Shown here piece after piece: positions 9,121 to 17,322 of a stretch of DNA of 64,000 nt. Source of the stretch: Chitinophagales bacterium (GTDB lineage: Bacteria > Bacteroidota > Bacteroidia > Chitinophagales > Chitinophagaceae); assembly GCA_020636505.1 (NCBI GenBank), contig JACJXR010000005.1, positions 62,001-126,000 of the forward strand, in the 5' to 3' direction. Position numbers and translations under genes: made by a program. Each line of letters begins with the position of its first letter. The stretch's first letter is position 1. A model generated the notes under the pieces. The model was given only the letters and a program-made list of their open reading frames with translations. It did no database searches and was not told the origin of the DNA.

Positions 9121-9774
9121 TTATTCCGATATCTTTCTTGCAATCATAATACCGTCTCTAACGGGAAGCAATACTTGCTCCACTCTCTTGTCTTCTTTCA
9201 GTTTGTTGTTGAACGCGTGTATCGCTTTGGCGTTTCTGCCCATCTTATCTTCTTCCAATGTCACTTCGCCATCGTACAGTACGTTGTCCGCCAATATAAA
9301 TCCACCTACACGTACCTTGTCGAACACTTGGTCGTAGTACAAACCGTAATTCACCTTATCCGCATCGATAAACACAAGATCAAACTCATCTTCCAAAGCC
9401 GGAATGATCTCTTGTGCCTTCCCTATATGTTGCGTGATTTTCTTATCCAATCCCGCTTCACAAATATAACGATTACACATATCATAGAGTTCTTCGTTAA
9501 CATCTATAGTGTGTAAATGCCCATCGTCTGTAAGGCCCTTCGCCAAGCAAATTGCAGAGTATGCGGTGTAGGTTCCTATCTCTAAAATCCTGCGCGGATT
9601 TACCATTTGGCTAATCATCTGTAAAACAGCGCCTTGCAGGTGCCCTGACAGCATGATGGGTAACTCTACTTTGAGGTTGGTTTCCCTATTGAGTTTGGCC
9701 AATACCTCATCTTCAGGAGTGGTATACTCCTCTGCATAATTGTTAATCGCTTGTGAAATCAAAACTTTGGTCAT
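9121..9774 (-). CDS. class I SAM-dependent O-methyltransferase
   Basis: A 217-residue protein of the caffeoyl-CoA O-methyltransferase-like family. The SAM site RRILEIGTYTAYSAICLAKG is near residues 60-79, followed by the acidic loop IDVNEE and the metal-site-like FDLVFIDADKVNYGLYYDQ and GGFILADNVLYDGEV. In bacteria this family includes the tRNA wobble-uridine methyltransferase TrmR as well as small-molecule O-methyltransferases. Sequence alone does not settle the substrate. It is the first gene of a probable three-gene run with the glucosaminidase and hpt, but shows no clear functional link to either. Confidence 0.8.
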   Translation of the reverse strand: MTKVLISQAINNYAEEYTTPEDEVLAKLNRETNLKVELPIMLSGHLQGAVLQMISQMVNPRRILEIGTYTAYSAICLAKGLTDDGHLHTIDVNEELYDMCNRYICEAGLDKKITQHIGKAQEIIPALEDEFDLVFIDADKVNYGLYYDQVFDKVRVGGFILADNVLYDGEVTLEEDKMGRNAKAIHAFNNKLKEDKRVEQVLLPVRDGIMIARKISE

Positions 9775-9834
9775 AACGATGTTGCTATGTTATTTGAATA
9801 ACAGTAAAAATATCCCTCTACATGTCTTGGCACA

Positions 9835-11298
9835 TTATGTACCTGCGATGGCACGTTTTGTTGATGAAACGTACAACATCGCATATGTGATAGCCGCATT
9901 GATGATGAGCAGTTCCAAACCGATGGTATAACCACCCAACAACTTCGTGTCGTACTCTTTAAGGAAATAACACAAAACCGGTGCCGCAACACATATGATT
10001 GGTACCAACTTATTATGCACCTCTCTGTTGGTAAAGATACCAAATGCAAACAATGCCAACAGTGGTCCGTAAGTATATGCCGCAACTTTTAACAGAATGA
10101 CTATGATAGAACCGTTGTCCACCTCTCTGAAGAAGAACACACAGCCTAAGAATATTACCGCAAAAGTATTGTGTACTATCAGTCTTACTCTGCTCTTCTT
10201 TTTCTCATCCCAATCATCGCGACGCTTCATACCCAATATGTCTATGCAATAAGAAGAGGTAAGTGCTGTGAGTGCACCGTCTGCACTTGGGAAAAGTGCC
10301 GATATCAATCCTATCATGAAGCAAACCGTTATGAAGAATGGCAAACCACTCTTCAGCGCTATCATCGGGAATATATCATCCTTGGTTACTGTCAATGCTT
10401 GTGCATCCGCATAGAGATACAATAGTCCACCGAGCAATAAGAATATGAAATTCGCTATCAACAGAATGAAACAGAAGGTTATCATGTTCTTCTGCGAATC
10501 TTTCAGATTGCTCACACTGATGTTCTTTTGCATCATTTCCTGATCCAACCCCGTCATACCGATGGTGATGAACGCACCACCAAGCACATTCTTCCAGAAG
10601 TAATTACCCGTTGTGATGTCTCCTGTATACATTTTGGTAAAACCCTTATCTGTCATAGCTTGCCATGTGGCACCGAAATCCAGATTCAGAGAGTCCATGA
10701 TGTACCACACACATACCAACAGTGCCAATAACATGAACGTGGTTTGCAACGTGTCTGTCCAAACAATAGTTTTTACGCCGCCACGATAGGTATACAACAA
10801 TATCAATACAAGTATGACGATAGACGTAATCTCAAAAGATATATTCAGGTCTTTAAGAACGAAGAGTTCCAATACTTTTATCACCAAGTACAAACGTAAT
10901 GTAGCACCGAGTGTACGAGACAATATAAAGAACAAAGCCCCTGTTTTGTAAGATGTTTTGCCCAGCCGCTCTTCCAAATAACTATAAATGGAAGTGAGCT
11001 GCATTTTGTAATAGATGGGTAAGAGAATAAAAGCCACTGCGAAATATCCCAACCAGTAACCTATCACCACACCGAAATACTCGAACCCTGTAACACCAAC
11101 CGTACCGGGTACTGAAATAAACGTGATACCCGACAGCGATGTGCCTATCATACCGAAGGCAACCACCCACCACTTGCTGCTTCTGTTACCGATGAAAAAC
11201 GATTCGTTGTTGGAACCTCGAGAAGTATAAAAAGCAATGCCCAACAACAGAGCAAAGTATGCAAGCACTATTATCAACAGTATGGCCGATGAATTCAT
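9835..11298 (-). CDS. sodium:solute symporter (SSS/SLC5 family)
   Basis: A secondary transporter of about 487 residues with some 13 hydrophobic segments. Family features include FIGNRSSKWWVVAFGMIGTS near the N-terminus, the SGITFISVPG loop, the conserved YRGGVKTIVWTDTLQTTFML segment, and a later SADGALTALTSSYCIDI stretch. Substrates in this family range from sugars and sialic acid to proline and vitamins, and none can be assigned here. The ATG at 11298 was preferred to an upstream TTG six codons earlier because it directly precedes the first membrane segment. No metabolic gene adjoins it. Confidence 0.88.
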   Translation of the reverse strand: MNSSAILLIIVLAYFALLLGIAFYTSRGSNNESFFIGNRSSKWWVVAFGMIGTSLSGITFISVPGTVGVTGFEYFGVVIGYWLGYFAVAFILLPIYYKMQLTSIYSYLEERLGKTSYKTGALFFILSRTLGATLRLYLVIKVLELFVLKDLNISFEITSIVILVLILLYTYRGGVKTIVWTDTLQTTFMLLALLVCVWYIMDSLNLDFGATWQAMTDKGFTKMYTGDITTGNYFWKNVLGGAFITIGMTGLDQEMMQKNISVSNLKDSQKNMITFCFILLIANFIFLLLGGLLYLYADAQALTVTKDDIFPMIALKSGLPFFITVCFMIGLISALFPSADGALTALTSSYCIDILGMKRRDDWDEKKKSRVRLIVHNTFAVIFLGCVFFFREVDNGSIIVILLKVAAYTYGPLLALFAFGIFTNREVHNKLVPIICVAAPVLCYFLKEYDTKLLGGYTIGLELLIINAAITYAMLYVSSTKRAIAGT

Positions 11299-11338
11299 AG
11301 CTGTGAAAATAGGCAAAAGCCGATGAAATTAATATTGC

Positions 11339-11992
11339 TTAGAAACCTACGTTGATGCCGAAGCGTATGGCCAATGTATTGGCATACGGGCTGTTCTTGT
11401 CTTGCAATACATCGTAGAGCAACATGATGACAAGTGATGTACGCTGGCTGATGGGTTGTCTGATACCTCCACCCGCAAGCAAACAAGGCACACTCAACGA
11501 TTCATTCTTTTTGATTATCGGATAAGGATACTTGGTGAAATCGTTGTCGTAAACCGTTTGAGAGAAGATGTTTTGCTCATACTCCACATGTGCGAAAATG
11601 TTGCTCCATATAACATAACGCATCCATACACTTGGTGAGTATATATGTGCATTCAATGGGCGTGCTTCTTCTGCACCTGTATTCACGTCTGTTATTACGG
11701 AGTTGTAGTCCCTTATTCTTAAGTATTGATAACCGAAACCGATACCTGCAGAGAACTCATCGGATATTCTATAACCCACTATCGGCGTAGCTCCCACATT
11801 GATGATGCCTGAACCCATACCGAACAAGCCCCAACCACCGAATATGAAGCGACTGGGCTCCACCAACTTATCGCTCTGCACATTTTTTTGACTGCGGTTC
11901 AATGGTTTTCCTGTGCTGCTGTACACCTCTTGTGCAACTGCTGCGCTACTAAGAGATGTCAATATCAGTATTGTATAAATCAGTTTTTTCAT
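11339..11992 (-). CDS. predicted outer membrane beta-barrel protein, unknown function
   Basis: 217 residues with signal peptide MKKLIYTILILTSLSSAAVA and a body of alternating aromatic/polar strands (FGGWGLFGMGSG, YRISDEFSAGIGFGYQYLRI, SPSVWMRYVIWSNIFAHVEY) ending NTLAIRFGINVGF, a terminal aromatic as expected for a barrel strand. I do not recognise a specific family. It lies 40 bases upstream of the symporter on the same strand and may share its transcript. Confidence 0.65.
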   Translation of the reverse strand: MKKLIYTILILTSLSSAAVAQEVYSSTGKPLNRSQKNVQSDKLVEPSRFIFGGWGLFGMGSGIINVGATPIVGYRISDEFSAGIGFGYQYLRIRDYNSVITDVNTGAEEARPLNAHIYSPSVWMRYVIWSNIFAHVEYEQNIFSQTVYDNDFTKYPYPIIKKNESLSVPCLLAGGGIRQPISQRTSLVIMLLYDVLQDKNSPYANTLAIRFGINVGF

Positions 11993-12093
11993 CGTGGGCC
12001 TTTTTTCTGTGTACTAATTTACGGTAAAACGAGCTACCGGCCTTAATATTACCCTACACATCCTCACCTTTTTGTAAAATTTTCACATGAAGG

Positions 12094-13497
12094 TCAGTCA
12101 AATATTTTCCCCGGGTTCATAATACCATTGGGGTCGAAAAGGTTTTTAATGCCTTTCATCAAGCCAAGTTGTGTTTCGTCAAAAGCCAAATGCATATATC
12201 CTTTTTGCACCAAGCCTATGCCATGCTCGCCCGATATTGTGCCTCCCATGGCCACCACCTCTTTGAATATCTTAGTTATTGCAACAGGCAGTTCATTGTT
12301 CCATTTGTCATCGTCCATATCTCCTTTGATGATGTTCACATGCAAATTGCCATCGCCCGCATGTCCATAGCATACCGACTTGAAACCATATTCACCGCCT
12401 ACTCTTTTCACACACATCAACAATTGAGGTAACTTGGCCCTTGGTACAACAGTGTCTTCTTCTTTATATATGGAGTTTGATTTCACCGCCTCACCCACTT
12501 TTCTTCTTAAGGCCCAAATGGCATCTTTTTGAGCTTTGTTGTCCGCCAGCAATATCTCACCCGTTTCGTATTGTTCCAGCAAGGCGGTTATTTTCTCTAC
12601 CTCTGCATACAGTGCATCCATATCGTTGCCATCCACTTCCACCAACAAGTGCGCTTTTACATCATCCGGTATGGCAATGGTGGTTTCTGAAGTGTACTTC
12701 TGTGCAATATCCAGTGCGTCTCGTTCCATGAACTCAAGAGCAGAAGGAACTATTCCCGCCAACATGATCGTATTAACCGCTTTGCAAGCATCTTCGGCAG
12801 AATGAAACGGAATGAGTATCGATAAGTCGTATTGAACGGCGGGTATCAGCTTCAATACTATTTTTGTGACCACACCCAGTGTACCCTCACTGCCCACCAC
12901 CAATTGTGTAAGATTATATCCTGTTGCATTTTTCAACACGTTGGCTCCGGTCCATATCACTTTACCATCGGGTAGTACCATTTCCAAATTCAGTACGTAA
13001 TCTTTCACCACCCCGTATTTGGCTGCTTTAGGTCCTCCGGAGTTTTCAGCAATGTTGCCGCCAATGAAACAAGAACCTTTACTTGCAGGGTCGGGAGGAT
13101 AGAACAATCCCTCTTTTGACACATATTCTTGCAGTACCTGTGTTATCACACCCGGCTGTACTGTCACTTGAAAGTTCTCTTTGTCGAGCTTGATGATCTT
13201 ATCGAACTTCTTCATGTCCAACACAACACCACCATGAACGGCCAACGCCCCACCACTCAGTCCTGTGCCTGCCCCTCTTGGAGTAATCGCTATTTGTTCG
13301 TTGTTGCAATAGCTCAATATCTTGCTTACATCATCGGTACTGCATGGCCGTATCACCACTTCGGGAATAAAAACCAAGTCTTCCGTCTCATCACTGCAAG
13401 CAACATTCAGGACATCGCCGTCTCTAAACACATACGCATCCCCTACAACCGACTTGAAATAGGCTATATCCTCCTCATCAGGTTTTTTGAATCGCAT
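12094..13497 (-). CDS. FAD-linked oxidase, GlcD / D-lactate dehydrogenase family
   Basis: A 467-residue flavoprotein oxidising an alpha-hydroxy acid such as glycolate or D-lactate. The FAD-binding PCMH domain contains ITPRGAGTGLSGGALAVHGG near residues 94-113 and GSCFIGGNIAENSGGPKAAK. The C-terminal FAD-linked oxidase cap has YGHAGDGNLHVNI and SGEHGIGLVQKGYM. Length matches stand-alone GlcD-like enzymes. GlcE and GlcF partners are absent, so a single-subunit D-2-hydroxyacid dehydrogenase is at least as likely as glycolate oxidase. It is divergent from padR. Confidence 0.88.
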   Translation of the reverse strand: MRFKKPDEEDIAYFKSVVGDAYVFRDGDVLNVACSDETEDLVFIPEVVIRPCSTDDVSKILSYCNNEQIAITPRGAGTGLSGGALAVHGGVVLDMKKFDKIIKLDKENFQVTVQPGVITQVLQEYVSKEGLFYPPDPASKGSCFIGGNIAENSGGPKAAKYGVVKDYVLNLEMVLPDGKVIWTGANVLKNATGYNLTQLVVGSEGTLGVVTKIVLKLIPAVQYDLSILIPFHSAEDACKAVNTIMLAGIVPSALEFMERDALDIAQKYTSETTIAIPDDVKAHLLVEVDGNDMDALYAEVEKITALLEQYETGEILLADNKAQKDAIWALRRKVGEAVKSNSIYKEEDTVVPRAKLPQLLMCVKRVGGEYGFKSVCYGHAGDGNLHVNIIKGDMDDDKWNNELPVAITKIFKEVVAMGGTISGEHGIGLVQKGYMHLAFDETQLGLMKGIKNLFDPNGIMNPGKIFD

Positions 13498-13578
13498 TCT
13501 ATAAAGTTCTTAATCCATTACGATTATTCTAAATCAACTTGGTTTAACAAAATATTTTGCAATAAACAGTAGTATGTT

Positions 13579-13608
13579 TTGCATAGTACTATATTTATCC
13601 TATATTTG
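13579..13608 (+). promoter_or_regulatory. Bacteroidota-type promoter of padR
   Basis: TTG at 13579-13581, 19 bases, then TATATTTG at 13601-13608, matching the -33/-7 consensus TTG-N19-21-TAnnTTTG of Bacteroidota housekeeping sigma. The 10-base palindrome ATAGTACTAT (13583-13592) lies between the two boxes and is a natural candidate for PadR autoregulation. Confidence 0.7.
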
Positions 13609-13626
13609 CATATCAAACAAGTGAAT

Positions 13627-13965
13627 ATGAATATAGAGAACACGGTATCGCAAATGAAAAAGGGGCTGTTGGAGATGTGCATAATGGGTGCGATAAAAAA
13701 AGACGGAGAGGCCTACCCGAGTGATATACTGGAGCAGCTGAAGGGTGCGCAGTTGGTGGTGCTGGAAGGTACATTGTACCCATTGTTGACAAGATTGAAG
13801 AATGCGGGTTTGCTTAACTATCGTTGGGAGGAGTCCACATCGGGGCCACCGAGAAAATACTTTTCATTGACCAAAGAGGGCGAAGAGCTGTACCTACAAC
13901 TCAAAAACTCCTGGACAGACCTCAGCAATTCAGTAAATCATTTAACCAACACAATAGAAAAATAA
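13627..13965 (+). CDS. PadR family transcriptional regulator
   Basis: A 112-residue winged-helix regulator. MKKGLLEMCIMGAI opens the helix-turn-helix domain, VVLEGTLYPLLTRLKNAGLL is the typical recognition-helix region, and GPPRKYFSLTKEGEE is the wing, all diagnostic of PadR. A C-terminal helix mediates dimerisation in the family. I chose ATG 13627; the GTG at 13621 is an alternative. It stops five bases before the PspC gene, and this PadR-PspC pairing recurs in Bacteroidota. It probably represses its own operon in response to membrane or chemical stress, the last part being inference. Confidence 0.9.
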   Translation: MNIENTVSQMKKGLLEMCIMGAIKKDGEAYPSDILEQLKGAQLVVLEGTLYPLLTRLKNAGLLNYRWEESTSGPPRKYFSLTKEGEELYLQLKNSWTDLSNSVNHLTNTIEK

Positions 13966-13970
13966 ATACT

Positions 13971-14639
13971 ATGCAAAGAATAATACAAATAACACTTGGC
14001 GGACGTGTTATTCCAATTGAAGAGCAGGCTTATGCGGCTCTTAGCGACTATGTCGATTCTCTGGAACGACAATTTGCTGGCGAAAGCGGCAAAGACGAGA
14101 TCATACAAGATATCGAGAACAGAATCTCCGAACTGTTTGCCATCAAGTTGGAAACAGGTGATACAGTGATTGTGGTAGCGGACGTACAAAAGGTGATGGA
14201 AACACTGGGTCATGCCAACGAGCTGAACGAAGAGCCGACAAGCAACACAACCGGTAAAAGAACATACACTCATCACCAACATAAATTCAAAGACCAATAT
14301 GAGCCGGGAGTGCGCAGATTGTACAGAAACCCCAACGACAAGTTGATAGGTGGTGTATGTAGCGGAGTAGCGAATTACTTCGATATAGACCCTGTACTGG
14401 TACGCCTTGTATTCGCCATACTGTTCTTGACAGCCGGTATAGGTTTGGTGGCATACATTCTTGCATGGATAATAATACCTGTGGCAAGAACACCACAAGA
14501 GATGTACTATATGTCAGGCGTACCACCGATGGACTTCGATACATTCAAAAGAAATGTTGCGGAAGAACTACAAGACCTGAAGAAGAAAGGTGAAGAGATG
14601 AGTCAAGAATTGAAAGAATTTTTTAGGAGTAAAAAGTAA
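13971..14639 (+). CDS. PspC domain membrane protein
   Basis: A 222-residue protein. The N-terminal part (MQRIIQITLGGRVIPIEEQA through a region with QDIENRISELFAIKL) is cytoplasmic and predicted helical. The central PspC domain starts at RRLYRNPNDKLIGGVCSGVANYF and carries the hydrophobic span LVFAILFLTAGIGLVAYILA. The C-terminal LQDLKKKGEEMSQELKEFF may form a coiled coil. PspC-type proteins act in envelope stress signalling with or without PspA; no pspA is present here. It is co-transcribed with the PadR regulator and followed by a terminator. Confidence 0.87.
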   Translation: MQRIIQITLGGRVIPIEEQAYAALSDYVDSLERQFAGESGKDEIIQDIENRISELFAIKLETGDTVIVVADVQKVMETLGHANELNEEPTSNTTGKRTYTHHQHKFKDQYEPGVRRLYRNPNDKLIGGVCSGVANYFDIDPVLVRLVFAILFLTAGIGLVAYILAWIIIPVARTPQEMYYMSGVPPMDFDTFKRNVAEELQDLKKKGEEMSQELKEFFRSKK

Positions 14640-14680
14640 CCATATGGCTGAAGCAATTCAGCAAATCATATCCGCGAAGT

Positions 14681-14706
14681 AACCTGCTTATCAAAGCAGG
14701 TTTTTT
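14681..14706 (+). terminator. terminator of the padR-pspC operon
   Basis: Nine-base perfect stem AACCTGCTT / AAGCAGGTT with loop ATCA, then a run of T to 14706. A smaller hairpin GCTGAA-GCAA-TTCAGC at 14647-14662 precedes it. Confidence 0.9.
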
Positions 14707-14763
14707 GTTATCCGTTATAGTTATAAAACTATACCTTAGAGGCTGTCCATACATCTGACAGCT

Positions 14764-16200
14764 ATGAGCGACCTAAAAAGGAGAAGAATACCTCTGCATT
14801 TTAAAATCATCATCGGTCTTATACTCGGCGTAGGATGGTCGTATCTATCAGGACATTTGGGATGGAAGGATTTTACATTGAATTGGATAGCTCCTTTTGG
14901 TGAAATATTCATCCGCTTGCTAAAACTCATAGCCGTACCATTGGTTTTATTCTCTATCATTCAAGGTATTTCAGGACTGTCCGACACCAAGAGCTTGGGC
15001 AGGATGGGAATAAAAACACTAGCACTATACTTAGTCACCACCGTTGGCGCGGTATCGCTTGGGTTGCTGTTGGTAAACACATTACAACCCGGCCAAAAGA
15101 TCAGCAAAGAGCTGCAAACCGTTAACCGATTGTCGTATGAAATATGGGCCAACGAGAACGGCGTAAAAATAAAAGACCACAAAGACTACTTGCACAATGT
15201 GGAGTATGCATCATACGTGAAAGAAGCGCAAGCAAAGTTGAGTGAAGAAGCCTCAGATGTAAGCCTGTCCGAAAAGATGAAGAGTGCAGGCTCACAGAAA
15301 GAAAAGCGTCCACTTGAAATATTGGTGGACATGATACCGAGTAACATATTCGCGGCATTCACCAATACCAAGATGTTGCAGATCATCTTCTTCGCGATAT
15401 TGTTCGGCATAACGCTTATATCCTTGCCTCGCGAAAAGGTGGAAACGGTCATTTCTTTTTGTAGCGGAGCCAGTGAGGTTTTCATAAAGATGGTGGACAT
15501 CATTATGCGTGGAGCACCCTTCTTTGTATTTGCATTGATGGCGGGTAAGCTCACCGAAATGAGCAATGATAACCCCGAACGCATACTCAACCTACTGACC
15601 GCGATTACAAGCTATATGTTTGCAGTGATAGCAGGACTTAGCTTAATGGCCTTTATCATATACCCGATAGCCATTACAAGGTTTGTGAAGAAGCTGAACT
15701 ATCGAGGCTTTTTCAAAGCAATGAGTCCTGCACAGTTTCTGGCTTTCTCATCCAGCAGCTCTGCAGCCACCCTACCCGTAACAATGGATTGTGTGAACAA
15801 GAACCTTGGTGTGAAGGAAGAAGTGAGCAGCTTTGTGTTGCCGATAGGTGCCACTGTAAATATGGACGGTACAAGTCTTTATCAAGCTGTGGCGGTGGTA
15901 TTCCTTGCACAGCTACATGGTGTAGACCTGACCTTTGCTCAACAATTGACCATTGTCATCACAGCAACATTGGCCTCTATAGGTACAGCAGCAGTTCCCA
16001 GCGCGGGACTTATCATGCTCATCATAGTATTGCAATCGGTAGGGCTTAATCCTGCATGGATAGCACTTATATTTCCTGTTGACCGTATATTGGACATGTG
16101 CCGAACAGTTGTGAATGTAACAGGCGATGCCACAGTGGCTACGATCGTTGCCGTGTCAGAAAAGAAAATAGAATATCCGCCTGCCGAAGGTTCGGAATAA
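14764..16200 (+). CDS. dicarboxylate/amino acid:cation symporter (DAACS, GltP/DctA family)
   Basis: A 478-residue cation-coupled transporter for glutamate/aspartate or C4-dicarboxylates. Eight transmembrane segments and two re-entrant loops are expected. Visible signatures are LIAVPLVLFSIIQGI near residue 58, the serine-rich hairpin SSSSAATLP, and the binding motif GATVNMDGTSLY. A hydrophilic insertion between about residues 115 and 190 (rich in K and E) is longer than in GltPh-type proteins. The gene is monocistronic and its stop lies two bases from the stop of the convergent WYL regulator. Substrate cannot be fixed from sequence. Confidence 0.9.
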   Translation: MSDLKRRRIPLHFKIIIGLILGVGWSYLSGHLGWKDFTLNWIAPFGEIFIRLLKLIAVPLVLFSIIQGISGLSDTKSLGRMGIKTLALYLVTTVGAVSLGLLLVNTLQPGQKISKELQTVNRLSYEIWANENGVKIKDHKDYLHNVEYASYVKEAQAKLSEEASDVSLSEKMKSAGSQKEKRPLEILVDMIPSNIFAAFTNTKMLQIIFFAILFGITLISLPREKVETVISFCSGASEVFIKMVDIIMRGAPFFVFALMAGKLTEMSNDNPERILNLLTAITSYMFAVIAGLSLMAFIIYPIAITRFVKKLNYRGFFKAMSPAQFLAFSSSSSAATLPVTMDCVNKNLGVKEEVSSFVLPIGATVNMDGTSLYQAVAVVFLAQLHGVDLTFAQQLTIVITATLASIGTAAVPSAGLIMLIIVLQSVGLNPAWIALIFPVDRILDMCRTVVNVTGDATVATIVAVSEKKIEYPPAEGSE

Positions 16201-16202
16201 GC

Positions 16203-17228
16203 TTACGATATCTTCTTTTGACCATACATCTTTATGGCACCTTTCATTCTACCTTGTATACGCTCTCGTAGTTTCTTTGGACCTAACACTATCATCCCGT
16301 CACCGAAACCCAGTATCTCCTTTTCAAGCTCAAAGTTCAACTGCACTTTTATTTGCACTATTATGCCCTCCTTCTCTCTATGTACGACCACCTGACTATG
16401 ATGTAGCGGTTTTGTTTCCACATATGGTGCATGCATATCAGTCACGAAAAGCGTTACGTTACGCAGACGGTCTTTTTCATTCACTGTTACACCTATCACA
16501 TTGTTATAATAACTCTCGGCTGTAGTTTGGTCGTTTTTGATATACTTCTCTTTTCCTGCGATTGACACATTCAGCATCCTATCCAATGCAAGCGTAAGTA
16601 TACGGCCACCTTCTGTTTTGATACCTACGGCAAACCACCTGTTCTTAAATTCCTTTAGCCACCAAGCATGGTAATGAAAAACATTTGCCTCTCTGGCCTT
16701 GAAAGATTTGTATTCGATATTCAAAACTTTTCGATTGATGATGGCATTGTATATCACATCCAAATGCTCTAATCCTTTCAAGCGTTCGTTCTTTTCAAAG
16801 TCTATGACAGGAGCTGTGTTGTTGGTAGAGGTATATATATGGTGTTCCAACTTTTGCACCACATCGTTCAACGAGCTGAAGTGGTTGAAACCTTTGAACT
16901 GTTTCAATACTTCTACAGCCTCGTTCATGCTTTCAAGGTCGTGTTTGCTGAGTGCGATATTGGTAATGCTGTACTCCGGATCTTCGTATGTGTAGTACTT
17001 TTTATCGACCACGGCTATCGGTGCATTGTAACCCAACTTATCGCTGCGCATCATCTGTATATCGCCTTGTATGGTTCTGCGGCTGATGCCTTTGTCTATA
17101 CCTTCGTACTCGTACAATGCGTCAGACACTTTATCCATCAGCATTTCGAGTGTCCACTTGCGTTGTCTGTTACGCAGGCAATTGTCTATTGTTTTATATC
17201 TGATAAGGGCGTTTCTATTGGCGGGCAT
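16203..17228 (-). CDS. WYL domain transcriptional regulator divergent from rtcB
   Basis: A 341-residue regulator. The N-terminal helix-turn-helix region (ALIRYKTIDNCLRNRQRKWT through ISRRTIQGDIQMMRSD) resembles the DeoR/YafY-type winged helix. The middle and C-terminal parts form a WYL domain, with LNIEYKSFKAREANVFHYHA followed by WWLKEFKNRWFAVG and a trailing WCX-like extension. WYL domains bind nucleic acid or nucleotides, and such regulators often control DNA-damage, phage-defence or RNA-repair genes. I set the start at ATG 17228 (MPANRNALIRY); longer versions would run into rtcB. Its only divergent neighbour is rtcB, across 94 bases holding a direct repeat, so it is probably the rtcB regulator. 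Confidence 0.86.
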   Translation of the reverse strand: MPANRNALIRYKTIDNCLRNRQRKWTLEMLMDKVSDALYEYEGIDKGISRRTIQGDIQMMRSDKLGYNAPIAVVDKKYYTYEDPEYSITNIALSKHDLESMNEAVEVLKQFKGFNHFSSLNDVVQKLEHHIYTSTNNTAPVIDFEKNERLKGLEHLDVIYNAIINRKVLNIEYKSFKAREANVFHYHAWWLKEFKNRWFAVGIKTEGGRILTLALDRMLNVSIAGKEKYIKNDQTTAESYYNNVIGVTVNEKDRLRNVTLFVTDMHAPYVETKPLHHSQVVVHREKEGIIVQIKVQLNFELEKEILGFGDGMIVLGPKKLRERIQGRMKGAIKMYGQKKIS

Positions 17229-17261
17229 GATTTTTTTTGAAAAAATATGAAAATAATTTTT

Positions 17262-17282
17262 ACTGCGCAAAAAGACTGCGCA
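17262..17282. promoter_or_regulatory. direct repeat ACTGCGCA-N5-ACTGCGCA, candidate WYL regulator operator
   Basis: Exact eight-base repeat at 17262-17269 and 17275-17282, 13 bases apart, each containing the palindrome TGCGCA. It is GC-rich in an otherwise strongly AT-rich 94-base spacer between the divergent WYL regulator and rtcB, just upstream of a possible rtcB -7 box (CATCTTTG, 17292-17299). Position and repetition suggest an operator; binding is inferred. Confidence 0.55.
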
Positions 17283-17322
17283 CTTGTGTTTCATCTTTGT
17301 ATTGTTGATAAACAAATAAGCT

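Noticed and set aside
13824..13970. Extended start of the PspC protein inside padR
   Set aside because: The extra residues overlap PadR in another frame; the ATG at 13971, five bases after the padR stop, gives the family N-terminus.
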